Below are positions 19,101 through 26,958 of a stretch of 64,000 nt of DNA, one piece after another. Made by a program: the position numbers and the translations under genes. The notes under the pieces were generated by a model. That model was not told the DNA's origin, searched no databases, and saw only the letters and a list, made by a program, of their open reading frames with translations. Each line of letters starts with the position of its first letter. Position 1 is the stretch's first letter. The stretch is from Catenulispora sp. GP43 (GTDB lineage Bacteria > Actinomycetota > Actinomycetes > Streptomycetales > Catenulisporaceae), in NCBI RefSeq assembly GCF_041260665.1, contig NZ_JBGCCT010000018.1, positions 186,001 to 250,000 on the forward strand. The letters are read 5' to 3'.

Positions 19101-19258
19101 TGGTGCCGCTGGTGCTGCGGGGGAACCTGCCGGGGCACGAGATCGAGTACCCGCTGGCGGTGGTGATCCTCGGGGGGCTGGTCACCTCGACGTTGCTGAC
19201 GTTGTTCGTAGTGCCTTCGCTGTACCTGCGGTTCGGGCGGCGTCGGGCGAGGCCGTGA
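16133..19258 (+). CDS. RND efflux pump, heavy-metal (HME) type, second subunit
   Basis: A 1041-aa pump with DVFPEFAPPQVEVQTES near residue 40 and the helix-4 motif GAVVDDAIIDVENILRR at about 414-430, closer to the CusA/CzcA consensus than its partner. Both porter loops and twelve helices are complete. I chose ATG 16133 because AGGAG lies 8 bp upstream; a GTG at 16124 overlaps the lipoprotein stop and is a possible alternative. It probably exports a metal ion or small toxic compound using the proton gradient. A hairpin terminator follows its stop, so the operon has three genes. Confidence 0.87.
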   Translation: MTRPTVMRAIVSWSLTYRFLVVAAAVALMAFGAATIGSSAVDVFPEFAPPQVEVQTESLGLSTSDVESLVTVPLELAMNGMPGLDQLRSTSVPTLSSIVMVFKPGTDLLHARQLVQERLGTVRPTLPKWASPPVMLPPVSATARVVQIGMVGPGYSTEELSRLALWRVKTRLLAVDGVADVSIWNERQPTFQVQVDPAKLAAAHASLDEVERTTSDALDSGALSFSNGSVVGAGGFLDTASRRLQIVHQLSVSSPAELAKVPLEDHAAKGSLVPLSAVGPVVQDSLPIIGDAVINGQAGLLLVVEKLPWGDTLKITSGVQSALKQLQPGLPGVTFDSTIFRPATFIDESIAGLRTSLLIGFALVTVILVLFLFEWRVALISLLTIPMSLVTALLVLHYTGATINTMILAGLIIALGAVVDDAIIDVENILRRLRDARAAGSDTPTARIILEASLEVRSPIVYATLIIVAAAVPVFLLHGLTAAFFKPLALAYTLAIVASLCVALTVTPALTLIMLRRAPLRHGPSPLVRWLQRGYSALLARIVRRPAAAYSVFAVAVLAGALIVPQLGQSLFPTFKQRDLLIHFDAVPGTSDTEMVRATTMLSQRLQAIPGVRSFGAHIGRARGGEEVVGIDAAEAWISTDPNADYDKLVGQVRDVVNTYPGLYRDVETYLNERIEEVLSGSRQAVTVRVYGQDLGQMRTTATNVLQQVTQVPGVQDPHMDISVDTPQIQIEVDLAKAAAVGLKPGDVRRQAAAVVAGQEMGNIFMGSEVYGVYVWSVPAARNSTSAIAAMQLDTPAGAHVRLGDIATVSMRSDPYRVTRDGNSRYLDVSTDVKGRDLGAVANDIRHRLSAVPLPAGMHYAMLGEYKERQAAQRTLLTTAVAAAIAILLLLQLAFGSWRLAALLFVTLPMALVGGIIAISMGGGVITIGALVGFFTVFGIAARNGILLINHCQHLERREGVEFGPALVVRGARERLSPILMTSLATGLALVPLVLRGNLPGHEIEYPLAVVILGGLVTSTLLTLFVVPSLYLRFGRRRARP

Positions 19259-19269
19259 CGGTCAGCAGG

Positions 19270-19292
19270 GCCCGGACCGCGACGGTCCGGGC
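19270..19292. terminator. Hairpin terminator after the RND operon
   Basis: A perfect 9-bp stem (GCCCGGACC, 19270-19278, with 19284-19292) and the 5-base loop GCGAC, 11 bp after the pump stop. It also lies downstream of the convergent doxX gene. Confidence 0.75.
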
Positions 19293-19322
19293 CAAGTGGT
19301 CGATCGCGCAGGTGCCGACCAG

Positions 19323-19361
19323 GTGTTCAGATCAGGTGCTCAGATCAGGTGTTCAGATCAG
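19323..19361. repeat. Three tandem 13-bp repeats at the doxX 3' end
   Basis: GTGTTCAGATCAG, GTGCTCAGATCAG and GTGTTCAGATCAG lie head to tail at 19323-19335, 19336-19348 and 19349-19361. The last unit covers the stop codon region of the doxX gene on the minus strand. Confidence 0.8.
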
Positions 19362-19970
19362 CGAGCGGTGCTTCTGGACGAACGGGAGCCGGGCCCACCA
19401 GGCGCCCAGGCCCAGGCGGCTGGCGGTGCCGAAGGCGGCGACGGCGATCAGGACGAGGGCTTCCAGCACGTGGTCGTCGACGAAGGGGTTGACCGAGGAG
19501 GTGGCGGCGCCGGCGGCGGTGTGCTGGGCCGGCGGGTAGACCGCGAACCACATCATCGCGACCAGGACCACGCCGGAGACCGCCGCGACGCGCAGGCCGA
19601 CGCCCAGGATCAGGGCGCCGCCGATGCCCAGCAGGCCGAGCATGAACGCCCAGTCGACGAAGCCGTTGCCGGCCATGGAGTGGAACGCGGACTGGAACGG
19701 TCCGACGGCCACATGGCCCAGGAAGCCCTTGGTCGGAGAGCCGCCGTGGATCCAGGCGTTCTTGGAGGACGTGGAGTAGTGCAGGCCGAAGGCCTTGTCC
19801 AGGAAGGCCCACAGGAAAATGAAGCCCACGCCGATGCGCAGCGCGGCGATGGACGCCTCCTTCGCCTCGACGGCGGCCGTCGACCGCTCGGTGGCGATCG
19901 ACGCCTTCGCCGAACGCCGCGTGAAGTGGAACCGACCGGTCAGGTGGGCCCCACCGTGCTCTGTGCTCAT
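19353..19970 (-). CDS. DoxX-family membrane protein
   Basis: A 205-aa protein with a roughly 45-residue charged cytoplasmic start followed by four hydrophobic helices. The pattern LRIGVGFIFLWAFLDKAFGL is typical of DoxX/DoxD proteins, and the NPFVDDHVLEALVLI helix also fits. The family is linked to quinone reduction and redox stress, but its biochemistry is poorly defined in actinobacteria. The start at 19970 has GGGAG 8 bp upstream; an ATG 15 bp earlier is possible. A DosR-like box lies 86 bp upstream, which places it with the hypoxia genes further right. Confidence 0.8.
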   Translation of the reverse strand: MSTEHGGAHLTGRFHFTRRSAKASIATERSTAAVEAKEASIAALRIGVGFIFLWAFLDKAFGLHYSTSSKNAWIHGGSPTKGFLGHVAVGPFQSAFHSMAGNGFVDWAFMLGLLGIGGALILGVGLRVAAVSGVVLVAMMWFAVYPPAQHTAAGAATSSVNPFVDDHVLEALVLIAVAAFGTASRLGLGAWWARLPFVQKHRSLI

Positions 19971-20055
19971 CGCGCTGTCTCCCATCAGGGGTCTGAATTC
20001 GCCGTCCCGTGTTGTCTCACCACGGAGTGTGGCCGACCGGCCGGGCGGCGGTACC

Positions 20056-20069
20056 GTGCCGAAAGTCCC
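20056..20069. promoter_or_regulatory. DosR/OsdR-like box upstream of doxX
   Basis: GTGCCGAAAGTCCC differs at one position from the window consensus GGGnCnWWnGnCCC, where W is A or T. The published mycobacterial core GGGACTTTAGTCCC fits the same pattern. It is 86 bp from the doxX start on the minus strand and about 150 bp from the MFS gene on the plus strand. A weaker half-site (GGGCCGATGGTC) follows at 20078. Confidence 0.6.
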
Positions 20070-20219
20070 GACTGTCAGGGCCGATGGTCATGACGGACCG
20101 GACGGGAGTGTCCGCGGTGCCGATCTCGCGCACCGGTCCCGACCAGGGTCCTGACTCCCTCGTCCACGGTGTCCTTCGGCACTGGTCGCCCCCTCCGCGG
20201 GCGGAGCTGACTGGGTGTC

Positions 20220-21563
20220 ATGGGAATCAGAAGGATCACATGCCCGGAATCCGGGCTGTTGTCGGCACGCCGCCGCGCCTGCGCGCTGGCGGTCCTTTGC
20301 GTGTCGCTGCTGGTGGTGTCGCTCGACAACACCATTCTGAACATCGCGCTGCCGGCCCTGGTCGTCCAACTGCACGCCACCTCGACCCAGCTGCAGTGGA
20401 TCGTCGACGCCTACGCGGTGGTGTTCGGCGGCCTGCTGCTGGTCGCCGGCAGCCTGGGCGACCGGATCGGGCGCAAGCGGGTGTTCCTGGCCGGGCTGCT
20501 CGGCTTCGGCGCCGGGTCGGCCGGATCGGCGTTCGCCACCGGCGTCGACGCCCAGGTCGTCTCGCGGGCGGTGATGGGCCTGGGCGCGGCCGCCGTCATG
20601 CCGGCCACACTGTCGATCATCATGGACCTGTTCCGGGACGACCGCGGCCGGGCGCGGGCCATCGGCCTGTGGTCGGCGACCAGCGGCCTGGGGATCGCCA
20701 TCGGCCCGATCGCCGGCGGCTGGCTGCTGGCCCGCTTCTGGTGGGGCTCGGTGTTCTTCGTCAACATCCCGTTCGTGGTCCTGGGCGCGGTGGCCGCACT
20801 GGCGCTGGTACCGGAGTCGCGGGACACCGAACGCCGGCGGCTCGACCCGGTGGGGGCGGCGGCTTCGGTGGCCGGACTGTCCGGACTGTTGTGGGCGGTC
20901 ATCGAGAGTCCACAACAGGGCTGGCACTCGCCGATGGTCCTGGGCGCCGGCACGGCGGCCCTGGCGGTCCTGGGTTTCTTCGTGTTCTGGGAACGGCGCA
21001 CGGCCAGCCCGATGCTCGTGCTGGATCCGTTCGGCGATCGCCGGTTCTCGGTGTCGGTGACGGCGGTGGCGTTCGCGGTGTTCGTCCTCATGGGCACGAT
21101 GTTCCTGCTCACCCAGTACCTCCAGTTCGCCCTGGGCTATTCGCCGATGGCGGCCGGGCTGCGGATATTGCCGGTCGCCGGGGTCGTCGCGGTCGCCGCC
21201 CCCGCCTCGACGGCGCTGGACCGGTGGTTCGGCACCAAGGCGGTCGTGGCCTCGGCGCTGGCCTGCCTGGCCGGCGGGTTGTGGGTCCTGGCGGGGACGA
21301 CCCCCGGCGACGGATTCGCCCACGCGCTGCCCGGGCTGCTCCTGCTGGGCCTGGGCGCGGGGTCGGCGATCGCCCCGGCGACCGCCGCGATGGCCGCGAC
21401 GCTGCCGCGCGACCGCGCCGGCGTCGGATCGGCGACCAACGGCTCGGCCCTGCAGATCGGCGGCGCGCTCGGAGTCGCGGTGTTCGGATCGCTGCGGGGA
21501 CCCAGGGCTGTTCGACCTGTTCCACGCCTGGGACTGGTGGGCGTGACGACACGCCGCCGCTGA
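20220..21563 (+). pseudogene. DHA2-family MFS exporter with lost C-terminus
   Basis: The frame codes for a 14-helix DHA2 (EmrB/QacA-like) drug exporter: VVSLDNTILNIALPAL in helix 1, GDRIGRKR in loop 2-3, and motif C-like SGLGIAIGPIAGG. Homology continues to GALGVAVFGSL at about residue 424, position 21490. The last 24 residues (RGPRAVRP and on) are Arg/Pro-rich, not membrane-like, and run straight into the transposase remnant on the other strand. The usual last two helices are missing. The ATG at 20220 has no clear ribosome site. It may still insert in the membrane but is unlikely to be a full exporter. Confidence 0.7.
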
Positions 21564-21564
21564 T

Positions 21565-22012
21565 TCAGCGGGTGCGGAGCCAGATGATGGTGGAGACGAG
21601 CTGGATTCCGGCCTGGTAGCGGGTGCTGAGCTTGTCGTAGCGGGGGGCGAAGCCTCTGAACTGCTTGAGTTTGGAGAAGCAACGCTCAACCGTGTTGCGG
21701 ATCTTGTATGTGGGCTTGTCGAATCCGGTCGGTCGGCCACCGGCGCTGCCCTTGTCGACCGTGCGCGCCGGCCCGCGAGGCCTAGGCACCGCGACGGCCT
21801 CCAGCGCGGCCTGGGCGTGGGCGATGTCAGAGGCCTGACCTTCGGTGACCACGAAGCCCAGCGGGCGGCGGCGGGCGTCGGCCACCGGGTGGGTCTTGGT
21901 CGTCAGTCCGCCGCGCGAGCGCCCGAGCCCGTGATGGTCAGGTTCGGGGTGTACCGCCGCTTGCGCGGTCGGGGGACTTGTCGACTCGACAGCTCCGCCC
22001 CTTTTTGCGCTC
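21565..22012 (-). mobile_element. IS5-family transposase remnant
   Basis: The minus strand encodes pieces of an IS5-type DDE transposase: AVESTSPPTAQAAVHPEPD, HGLGRSRGGLTTKTH, GRPTGFDKPTYKIRNTVE and RYDKLSTRYQAGI. The N-terminal third is missing upstream of about 22012, and a stretch of about 35-40 residues is missing between ARTVDK and GSAGGRP, removing the region around the second catalytic Asp. No terminal inverted repeats or target duplication were found by eye. The element is dead. Its 3' end abuts the truncated MFS gene, so its arrival or later deletion probably removed that gene's end. Confidence 0.8.
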
Positions 22013-22134
22013 CGGCTTACACCGTCTGCCACGGCCCATACCGCTCGGGCACACCGCCACCGGCATGTCACCACGACCACTCACAGGTCCGTTCACGAAT
22101 CGATCAACGAGCAGAGCCATTCACCAGACACGGC

Positions 22135-22737
22135 CTAGCCCAAGTACGAGCGGTAGAGCCTGACATCCTCGTGCCACGCGACAGAGTTGACCTGGGCGGA
22201 GACACGTTCGATCAGGCTCGCGTCATGGTCCGACGCGTCGGCGAACTGCAGACCGAGGAACACGTCCTCGGTGAAGATCGCCGCGTCGAAGGCCCCGGCC
22301 GCCTTGAGCGCCAGGAAGACTCGAACGAACACCCGGCAGAACAGATCGTCCACGAAGGTCTGCAGCTCCGCAGGCGGAGCATCATCGGCAAGAACCACGT
22401 CCTCGAAGTCGCCGTGGTACAGCACGTCGTAGAACTCGTCGATGAGCTGGTCCGCAGGCACAAGCGACTCGGCATCCATGTAGATGAAGCTCCACTCGTC
22501 GGCGCAAACCAGATTCGCGAACCCAGCACGCTGATCGCGCTCGCGGGCGTTGTTCGCCCTGTCGAGCGCCTCGGATGTCTGGGCGGCGAACCCCACACCC
22601 GTACACCCGGACGTGGAGTACAGGCAGAAGGCGTAAACCTGCTCCCCGGCAGCGTCGCGTGAAAGGGTCTCGATGCATGCGACGGCCGCCGACAGCAGGG
22701 CCTGCTCCAGGTCGTCGACGAATTGATCTGTTCGCAT
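22135..22737 (-). CDS. DUF4303-like protein
   Basis: A 200-aa acidic soluble protein (many Asp/Glu, four Cys) whose plan and phrases (ETLSRDAAGEQVYAFCLYS, near-N-terminal helix DQFVDDLEQAL) look like the DUF4303 family, of unknown biochemical role. AGGAAG lies a few bases before the ATG at 22737, and an in-frame ATG at 22842 adds 35 residues without a ribosome site. It lies next to the transposase remnant and could have moved with it. Confidence 0.6.
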   Translation of the reverse strand: MRTDQFVDDLEQALLSAAVACIETLSRDAAGEQVYAFCLYSTSGCTGVGFAAQTSEALDRANNARERDQRAGFANLVCADEWSFIYMDAESLVPADQLIDEFYDVLYHGDFEDVVLADDAPPAELQTFVDDLFCRVFVRVFLALKAAGAFDAAIFTEDVFLGLQFADASDHDASLIERVSAQVNSVAWHEDVRLYRSYLG

Positions 22738-22888
22738 CCACTTCCTCGCATACGGATTGTCCAAGGGCTGCCCAGGCCGGCACAAACCGCCTACTGGGCC
22801 GCCAGTGACTCCAGCAGGTCCAGCTTGGCAGTGCGCGCCCACATCAGCATCGGCGGCCGCTTGGTCTCTCTAACCGCCCCAGCCGCGG

Positions 22889-23095
22889 TCAAGCCGCGTG
22901 CCGGAGCGGCAGGCGGACCGGCTCCTCATGCGGCGCCCTGATCGGCACCTCGATAGGACGCGGCGCGGCCGGCCCGACCCGAGCCGCGCCGGACCGCCGG
23001 TCCGGGAGCAGCAGGCCGCCGGCGAAACCGAGGGCGGCCCCGATCAGGAACTCGCCGTACCTGGAAGCCAGGGGCCGGCTCGTCGTGCTTCTCAT
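22889..23095 (-). CDS. Small hypothetical membrane protein, 68 aa
   Basis: A short product with a single hydrophobic, glycine-rich segment (FLIGAALGFAGGLLL, about residues 16-30) and a Pro/Arg-rich tail. GGTGT about 8 bp before the ATG is a weak ribosome site. The size makes the call uncertain. The following 291 bp to the hsp20 stop hold no gene I can support. Confidence 0.4.
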   Translation of the reverse strand: MRSTTSRPLASRYGEFLIGAALGFAGGLLLPDRRSGAARVGPAAPRPIEVPIRAPHEEPVRLPLRHAA

Positions 23096-23386
23096 CGCTT
23101 GGACACCTCATGTGTTCGAACTCTGTGATGGCTCACTTCGCCGACGACACCGGCGGTCATCGGAAGCGGCAGGTCACGGCAGGCAGTTCAGCGCGCAGCA
23201 CCGGATCAGGCACGGGCGAGCCCGGAGGGCTCAGGCAGTGGTGAGCGCCGTCGGAGCCGACGAGCAGCGGAGGCGGCGCCTCCCGGCTCGGCTTCGGCGG
23301 CCGGCGCAGTTTCGGTCTGGCGGCCCTGCCGGGTGGCGGCGGCCGCTGCCCCCCGGGCTAGCGGCCGTCGCCACCTTTCGATGCGG

Positions 23387-23863
23387 TCAGCTCTTCTTCG
23401 CCTTCGGCTCGGTCGCCTTGGCCGTGGCCGGCTGCGATTCGCCCGCGACGGGGATCTTGCGGGTGGCGGCCTTCTGCGGCTGCGCGACCGGGACCCGCAT
23501 GGAGAGGATCCCACCGACGTAGGAGGCGGTGATCTCCTCCTCCAGGGCGCCGGCCGGGAGCCGCACGGAGCGGCTGAACGCGCCGTAGCGGAACTCGCTG
23601 TGCCGCTTGTCGTGCTTCTCGGACGAGCGCTCGGCCAGGATGGTCAGCGTGCCCTCGGAGACCACCAGCTCGACGTCGTGTTCGGGGTCGATGCCGGGCA
23701 TCTCGGCGGACAGCACGTAGGTGCCGTCGTGCTCGAAGCGGTCCTCCACGCGGATGGGGTGGAAGTCCAGCTTCGGACGCCAGTCCAGCATCGCGAACGG
23801 GTCGAACCAGTCTCGCAGGTCCGGAAGCGGGACGAACTGGTTGCGGCGGCTGATCTCGGTCAT
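23387..23863 (-). CDS. Hsp20/alpha-crystallin small heat-shock protein
   Basis: A 158-aa chaperone with an alpha-crystallin domain at about residues 40-130: VEDRFEHDGTYVLSAEMPGI, LTILAERS, and FSRSVRLPAGA, followed by an Ala/Lys-rich tail. These proteins hold unfolding clients without ATP. A GGAGA site precedes the ATG at 23863. The gene is divergent from the hydrogenase operon, and a DosR-like box lies 69 bp upstream. A hypoxia-induced Hsp20 (HspX/Acr) is a hallmark of the mycobacterial DosR regulon, so the context fits. Confidence 0.9.
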   Translation of the reverse strand: MTEISRRNQFVPLPDLRDWFDPFAMLDWRPKLDFHPIRVEDRFEHDGTYVLSAEMPGIDPEHDVELVVSEGTLTILAERSSEKHDKRHSEFRYGAFSRSVRLPAGALEEEITASYVGGILSMRVPVAQPQKAATRKIPVAGESQPATAKATEPKAKKS

Positions 23864-23932
23864 AGGCGGCTCTCCTTTCGATGGGGTGGTTCGGACGGTT
23901 ATCAGACAACTCCTATGAAGCAGCGCATAGCA

Positions 23933-23946
23933 GGGCCGAACGACCC
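23933..23946. promoter_or_regulatory. DosR/OsdR-like box upstream of hsp20
   Basis: GGGCCGAACGACCC, fully matching GGGnCnWWnGnCCC, 69 bp before the hsp20 start and about 150 bp before hydB. Confidence 0.6.
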
Positions 23947-24025
23947 GATGTCAGTGGTCTTTCTCCCCTGGGCCGGACCCGCCGTGACCGTCTTACTCCG
24001 GGGGACGGCGTGATCCGTGAGAGTC

Positions 24026-24039
24026 GGGACCTTCGGCCC
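24026..24039. promoter_or_regulatory. DosR/OsdR-like box upstream of the hydrogenase operon
   Basis: GGGACCTTCGGCCC lies 59 bp before the hydB ATG. It is the best palindrome of the set and the closest to the mycobacterial core, differing only in the central and two flanking positions. Confidence 0.75.
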
Positions 24040-24098
24040 TGTGGACATCGGGTCTCCGTCCTCTGAGCAGGGCACGGGACGCGCGCCACATTGACGCT

Positions 24099-25307
24099 AT
24101 GAGCACTGTCGTACCCGAACCAGCCGCACAGCGTCAGCCGCGGCGGGCGGTGATCACCGCCGACGCCCTCCAGGACCTCATCACCGCGCTGCGGACCGCG
24201 GGCCTGCGGCCGGTGGGCCCGACGGTCCGCGACGGCGCGATCGTCCTGGACGAACTGGGGTCGGCGGCAGACCTGCCGCACGGCCGCGGTTCGGCGACGG
24301 CGCCCGGAGCGTACCGGCTCGTGGAGCGCGAGGACGGAGCGGTGTTCGGCCACTCGGCCGGGCCGCAGTCGTGGAAGCAGTTCCTGCACCCCGCCCGGCG
24401 CCTGCTGTTCAGCGCCGACCGGGATCCGGCCACCGGTGACTTCATCCCCGAGCCGGAGGACAGCGAACCGGTCCACTACGCCTTCATCGGCGTGCGGCCC
24501 TGCGATCTGGCCGCCGTCAAGATCCTGAATCGGGCGCTGCGCCGTGCACCGGACGCCGATCGCGGGCCGTTCATCGTCGCCGTGGAGTGCACCGAGCCCG
24601 GCGCGACCTGCTTCTGCGCGTCGGCCGGGACCGGTCCGGGGTGCGCCGACCGCTCCGGCGAGTTCGATCTGGCGCTGGTGGAGCTCGTCGGCGAGCCCGC
24701 ACACCGGTTCCTGGTCACCGTGGGCAGCGAGCGCGGCGACGCGATCTTGGACGCGGTGCCGCACGGACCGGTCCCCGACGGGCTCGTCCAGAGGGCACGG
24801 GCCGCCGTCGCCGCCGCCGCGGGCCGCATGGGCCGCACGCTGCCGGCCACCGACCTGCGGGTGCTGCTGGCGCGCTCGGCGGACGCCGAACGCTGGGACG
24901 ACGTCGCAGCGCGCTGCCTGACCTGCGGCAACTGCACCATGGTCTGCCCCACCTGCTTCTGCACCTCGGTCGAGGACACCACCGACCTGTCCGGCGACCA
25001 CGCCGAACGATGGGAATCCTGGGATTCCTGCTTCGACATCGACTACTCCTACATCCACGGCGGTTCGGTCCGCACCTCGGCGAAGAGCCGCTACCGCCAG
25101 TGGCTCACGCACAAGTTCGGGACCTGGCACGACCAGTTCGGCACCTCCGGCTGCGTCGGCTGCGGACGCTGCATCGCCTGGTGTCCGGTGGGGATCGACG
25201 TCACCGAGGAACTGGCGGCGCTGAACGACGGGATCGACCGGATCGACCGGATCGACCGGATCGGCGGCGCCGAGCAGTCCCTGGAAGAGACGCGGGGATC
25301 ACGATGA
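24099..25307 (+). CDS. hydB: Group 3b [NiFe] hydrogenase, beta subunit (iron-sulfur)
   Basis: A 402-aa electron-transfer subunit of the HydB/HyhB kind found in bidirectional NADP-linked (sulf)hydrogenases. Two four-cysteine clusters bind [4Fe-4S]: CLTCGNCTMVCPTCFC at about 274-289 and CVGCGRCIAWCPVGID at about 352-367; further Cys stand in GATCFCASAG. It passes electrons between the gamma flavoprotein and the small subunit in the cytoplasm. The C-terminus has a 9-bp DNA tandem repeat (ggatcgacc, 25231-25257) giving IDRIDRIDRI. It overlaps hydG by ATGA. The first gene of a nine-gene run to hypE. Confidence 0.92.
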   Translation: MSTVVPEPAAQRQPRRAVITADALQDLITALRTAGLRPVGPTVRDGAIVLDELGSAADLPHGRGSATAPGAYRLVEREDGAVFGHSAGPQSWKQFLHPARRLLFSADRDPATGDFIPEPEDSEPVHYAFIGVRPCDLAAVKILNRALRRAPDADRGPFIVAVECTEPGATCFCASAGTGPGCADRSGEFDLALVELVGEPAHRFLVTVGSERGDAILDAVPHGPVPDGLVQRARAAVAAAAGRMGRTLPATDLRVLLARSADAERWDDVAARCLTCGNCTMVCPTCFCTSVEDTTDLSGDHAERWESWDSCFDIDYSYIHGGSVRTSAKSRYRQWLTHKFGTWHDQFGTSGCVGCGRCIAWCPVGIDVTEELAALNDGIDRIDRIDRIGGAEQSLEETRGSR

Positions 25308-26152
25308 CCGCCCCGATGCTGCCCAGGCGCTACCGCGTGACCGAGAACTGCCGGGAGAACGCGGACACCAGAACCCTGTCTCTGGCGCCTGTCGACGAAC
25401 CGCTCCCCCGCTTCGCCTCGGGCCAGTTCACGATGGTGTACGTCTTCGGCGTGGGCGAGATCCCGCTGTCGGTCAGCGGCTCGCCCCTGGTGCGTGACCA
25501 GACCTTGGTCCACACCGTCCGAGCGGTCGGCGCGGTCTCCGCGGCGCTGTGCCGGGCCGAGCCCGGAACCGTGATCGGGGTCCGGGGCCCGTTCGGGACC
25601 AGTTGGGACGTGGGACGTTCCCGCGGCCGGGATCTGTTGTTCATAGCGGGCGGTATCGGGCTGGCACCGCTGCGTCCGGCGCTGTTGGAAGCCCTCGCCT
25701 CGCGCCGCGACTACGGGCTCGTCTCGGTGGTCGCCGGCGCCAAGACCCCGCCGGAGCATCTCTTCGGCGTCGAGGACGAGTGCTGGCGCGCCAACGGAGT
25801 GGCGGTGCTGCGCACCGTCGACCGGCGGCAGACGGATCCGTGCACCGGTCTGCCGCGGCCGTGGACCGGTTCGACCGGCCTGGTGACCGAGGTGCTGCCG
25901 CGGGTGCGGCTGCGTCCGGGGCGGACCACCGCCTACCTGTGCGGCCCCGAGGCGATGATGACGCACACCGGCGCCGCCTTGATCCGGCTCGGTCTGCGTC
26001 CGGAGGACATCGAGCTGTCCCTGGAGCGGAACATGCGCTGCGGCGCGGGCCTGTGCGGACACTGCCAGCTCGGCCCGGACTTCGTCTGTCTGGACGGCCC
26101 GGTGACCACCTACGACCACGCCGAGCCGCTGCTCGCGGTTCCAGAGCTGTGA
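25304..26152 (+). CDS. hydG: Group 3b [NiFe] hydrogenase, gamma subunit (FAD/NAD(P) reductase)
   Basis: A 282-aa ferredoxin-NADP reductase-like flavoprotein: an FAD-binding barrel ([22 protein letters not shown]), a nucleotide-binding fold beginning [13 protein letters not shown], and a C-terminal [2Fe-2S] site with four Cys in CGAGLCGHC and the following FVCLDGP. It links the hydrogenase to NAD(P)H. Translation is coupled to hydB. Which nicotinamide is used cannot be judged here. Confidence 0.92.
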   Translation: MTAPMLPRRYRVTENCRENADTRTLSLAPVDEPLPRFASGQFTMVYVFGVGEIPLSVSGSPLVRDQTLVHTVRAVGAVSAALCRAEPGTVIGVRGPFGTSWDVGRSRGRDLLFIAGGIGLAPLRPALLEALASRRDYGLVSVVAGAKTPPEHLFGVEDECWRANGVAVLRTVDRRQTDPCTGLPRPWTGSTGLVTEVLPRVRLRPGRTTAYLCGPEAMMTHTGAALIRLGLRPEDIELSLERNMRCGAGLCGHCQLGPDFVCLDGPVTTYDHAEPLLAVPEL

Positions 26153-26163
26153 AAGGGCAGACC

Positions 26164-26958
26164 ATGACCGGCAAGCCCCGACTGGCCGTGTTCAAGTTCG
26201 CCTCCTGCGACGGCTGCCAGCTGACCCTGCTGGACTGCGAGGACGAGCTCTTGGCGCTGGCCGACACCCTCGAGATCGCGCACTTCACCGAGGCCACGCG
26301 GACCTCGTTGCCCGGCCCGTACGACCTCGCCCTCGTGGAGGGCTCCATCACCACCCCCGAGGACGCCGAGCGGATCGAACGGGTACGCGCCGACTCCCGG
26401 TTCCTGGTGGTGCTCGGCGCGTGCGCAACCGCCGGCGGGATCCAGGCGCTGCGGAACTTCGGCGACGTCCGCGGGTTCACCGAGACCGTGTACGCCCGGC
26501 CCGACTACATCAGCACGCTGGAGCACTCCACGGCGATCGCCGATCATGTGCCGGTCGACTTCGAGCTGCGCGGCTGTCCGATCGACCGCGGCCAGCTGCT
26601 CGAGGTGATCACCGCGTATCTGGCCGGCCGCAAGCCCCGGATCCCGGACCGCAGCGTCTGCTATGAGTGCAAGGCCCGCGGAGTCGTGTGCGTGAGCGTC
26701 GCCGACGGCACGCCCTGCCTGGGGCCGGTGACGCACGCCGGATGCGGCGCGATCTGCCCGGCGTTCCGGCGCGGCTGCTTCGGCTGCTTCGGGCCGGCGC
26801 GTGAACCCAACACCCCCGCGCTGGTCCGGCTGCTTCGGGAGCAGGGCGAGGCCCCGGAGCACATCGCGCGGGTGTTCCGAACCTTCAACGCCGCCAGTCC
26901 CGCGTTCCGGGCGGCAGCCGAGTCCGTCGACGACCCCGATCGGGAGGTTCGGTCATGA
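26164..26958 (+). CDS. hydD: Group 3b [NiFe] hydrogenase, delta (small) subunit
   Basis: A 264-aa small subunit with the start [16 protein letters not shown], whose CxxC begins the proximal [4Fe-4S] site, then [16 protein letters not shown], and two further Cys groups (CYECKARG with [15 protein letters not shown], and CFGCFG). It carries electrons from the nickel site to the beta subunit. AAAGGGCAG stands before the ATG, 11 bp after hydG. Its stop overlaps hydA (ATGA). Confidence 0.92.
   Translation: MTGKPRLAVFKFASCDGCQLTLLDCEDELLALADTLEIAHFTEATRTSLPGPYDLALVEGSITTPEDAERIERVRADSRFLVVLGACATAGGIQALRNFGDVRGFTETVYARPDYISTLEHSTAIADHVPVDFELRGCPIDRGQLLEVITAYLAGRKPRIPDRSVCYECKARGVVCVSVADGTPCLGPVTHAGCGAICPAFRRGCFGCFGPAREPNTPALVRLLREQGEAPEHIARVFRTFNAASPAFRAAAESVDDPDREVRS

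Noticed and set aside
15986-19138. Very long antisense open frame (about 1050 codons) opposite the second RND pump
   Set aside because: Its product is Gln/Arg/His-rich low-complexity sequence without domains. It is a GC-rich shadow of the real gene, as are similar frames opposite hypF, the 52745 fusion and the first pump.
23206-23514. Small open frame overlapping the hsp20 3' end
   Set aside because: Pro/Arg/Ser-rich shadow of the hsp20 region, with no ribosome site.
25231-25263. Possible small CRISPR-like or regulatory repeat in the hydrogenase beta gene
   Set aside because: It is a 9-bp tandem repeat inside coding DNA giving IDR repeats at the protein end. There are no spacers.
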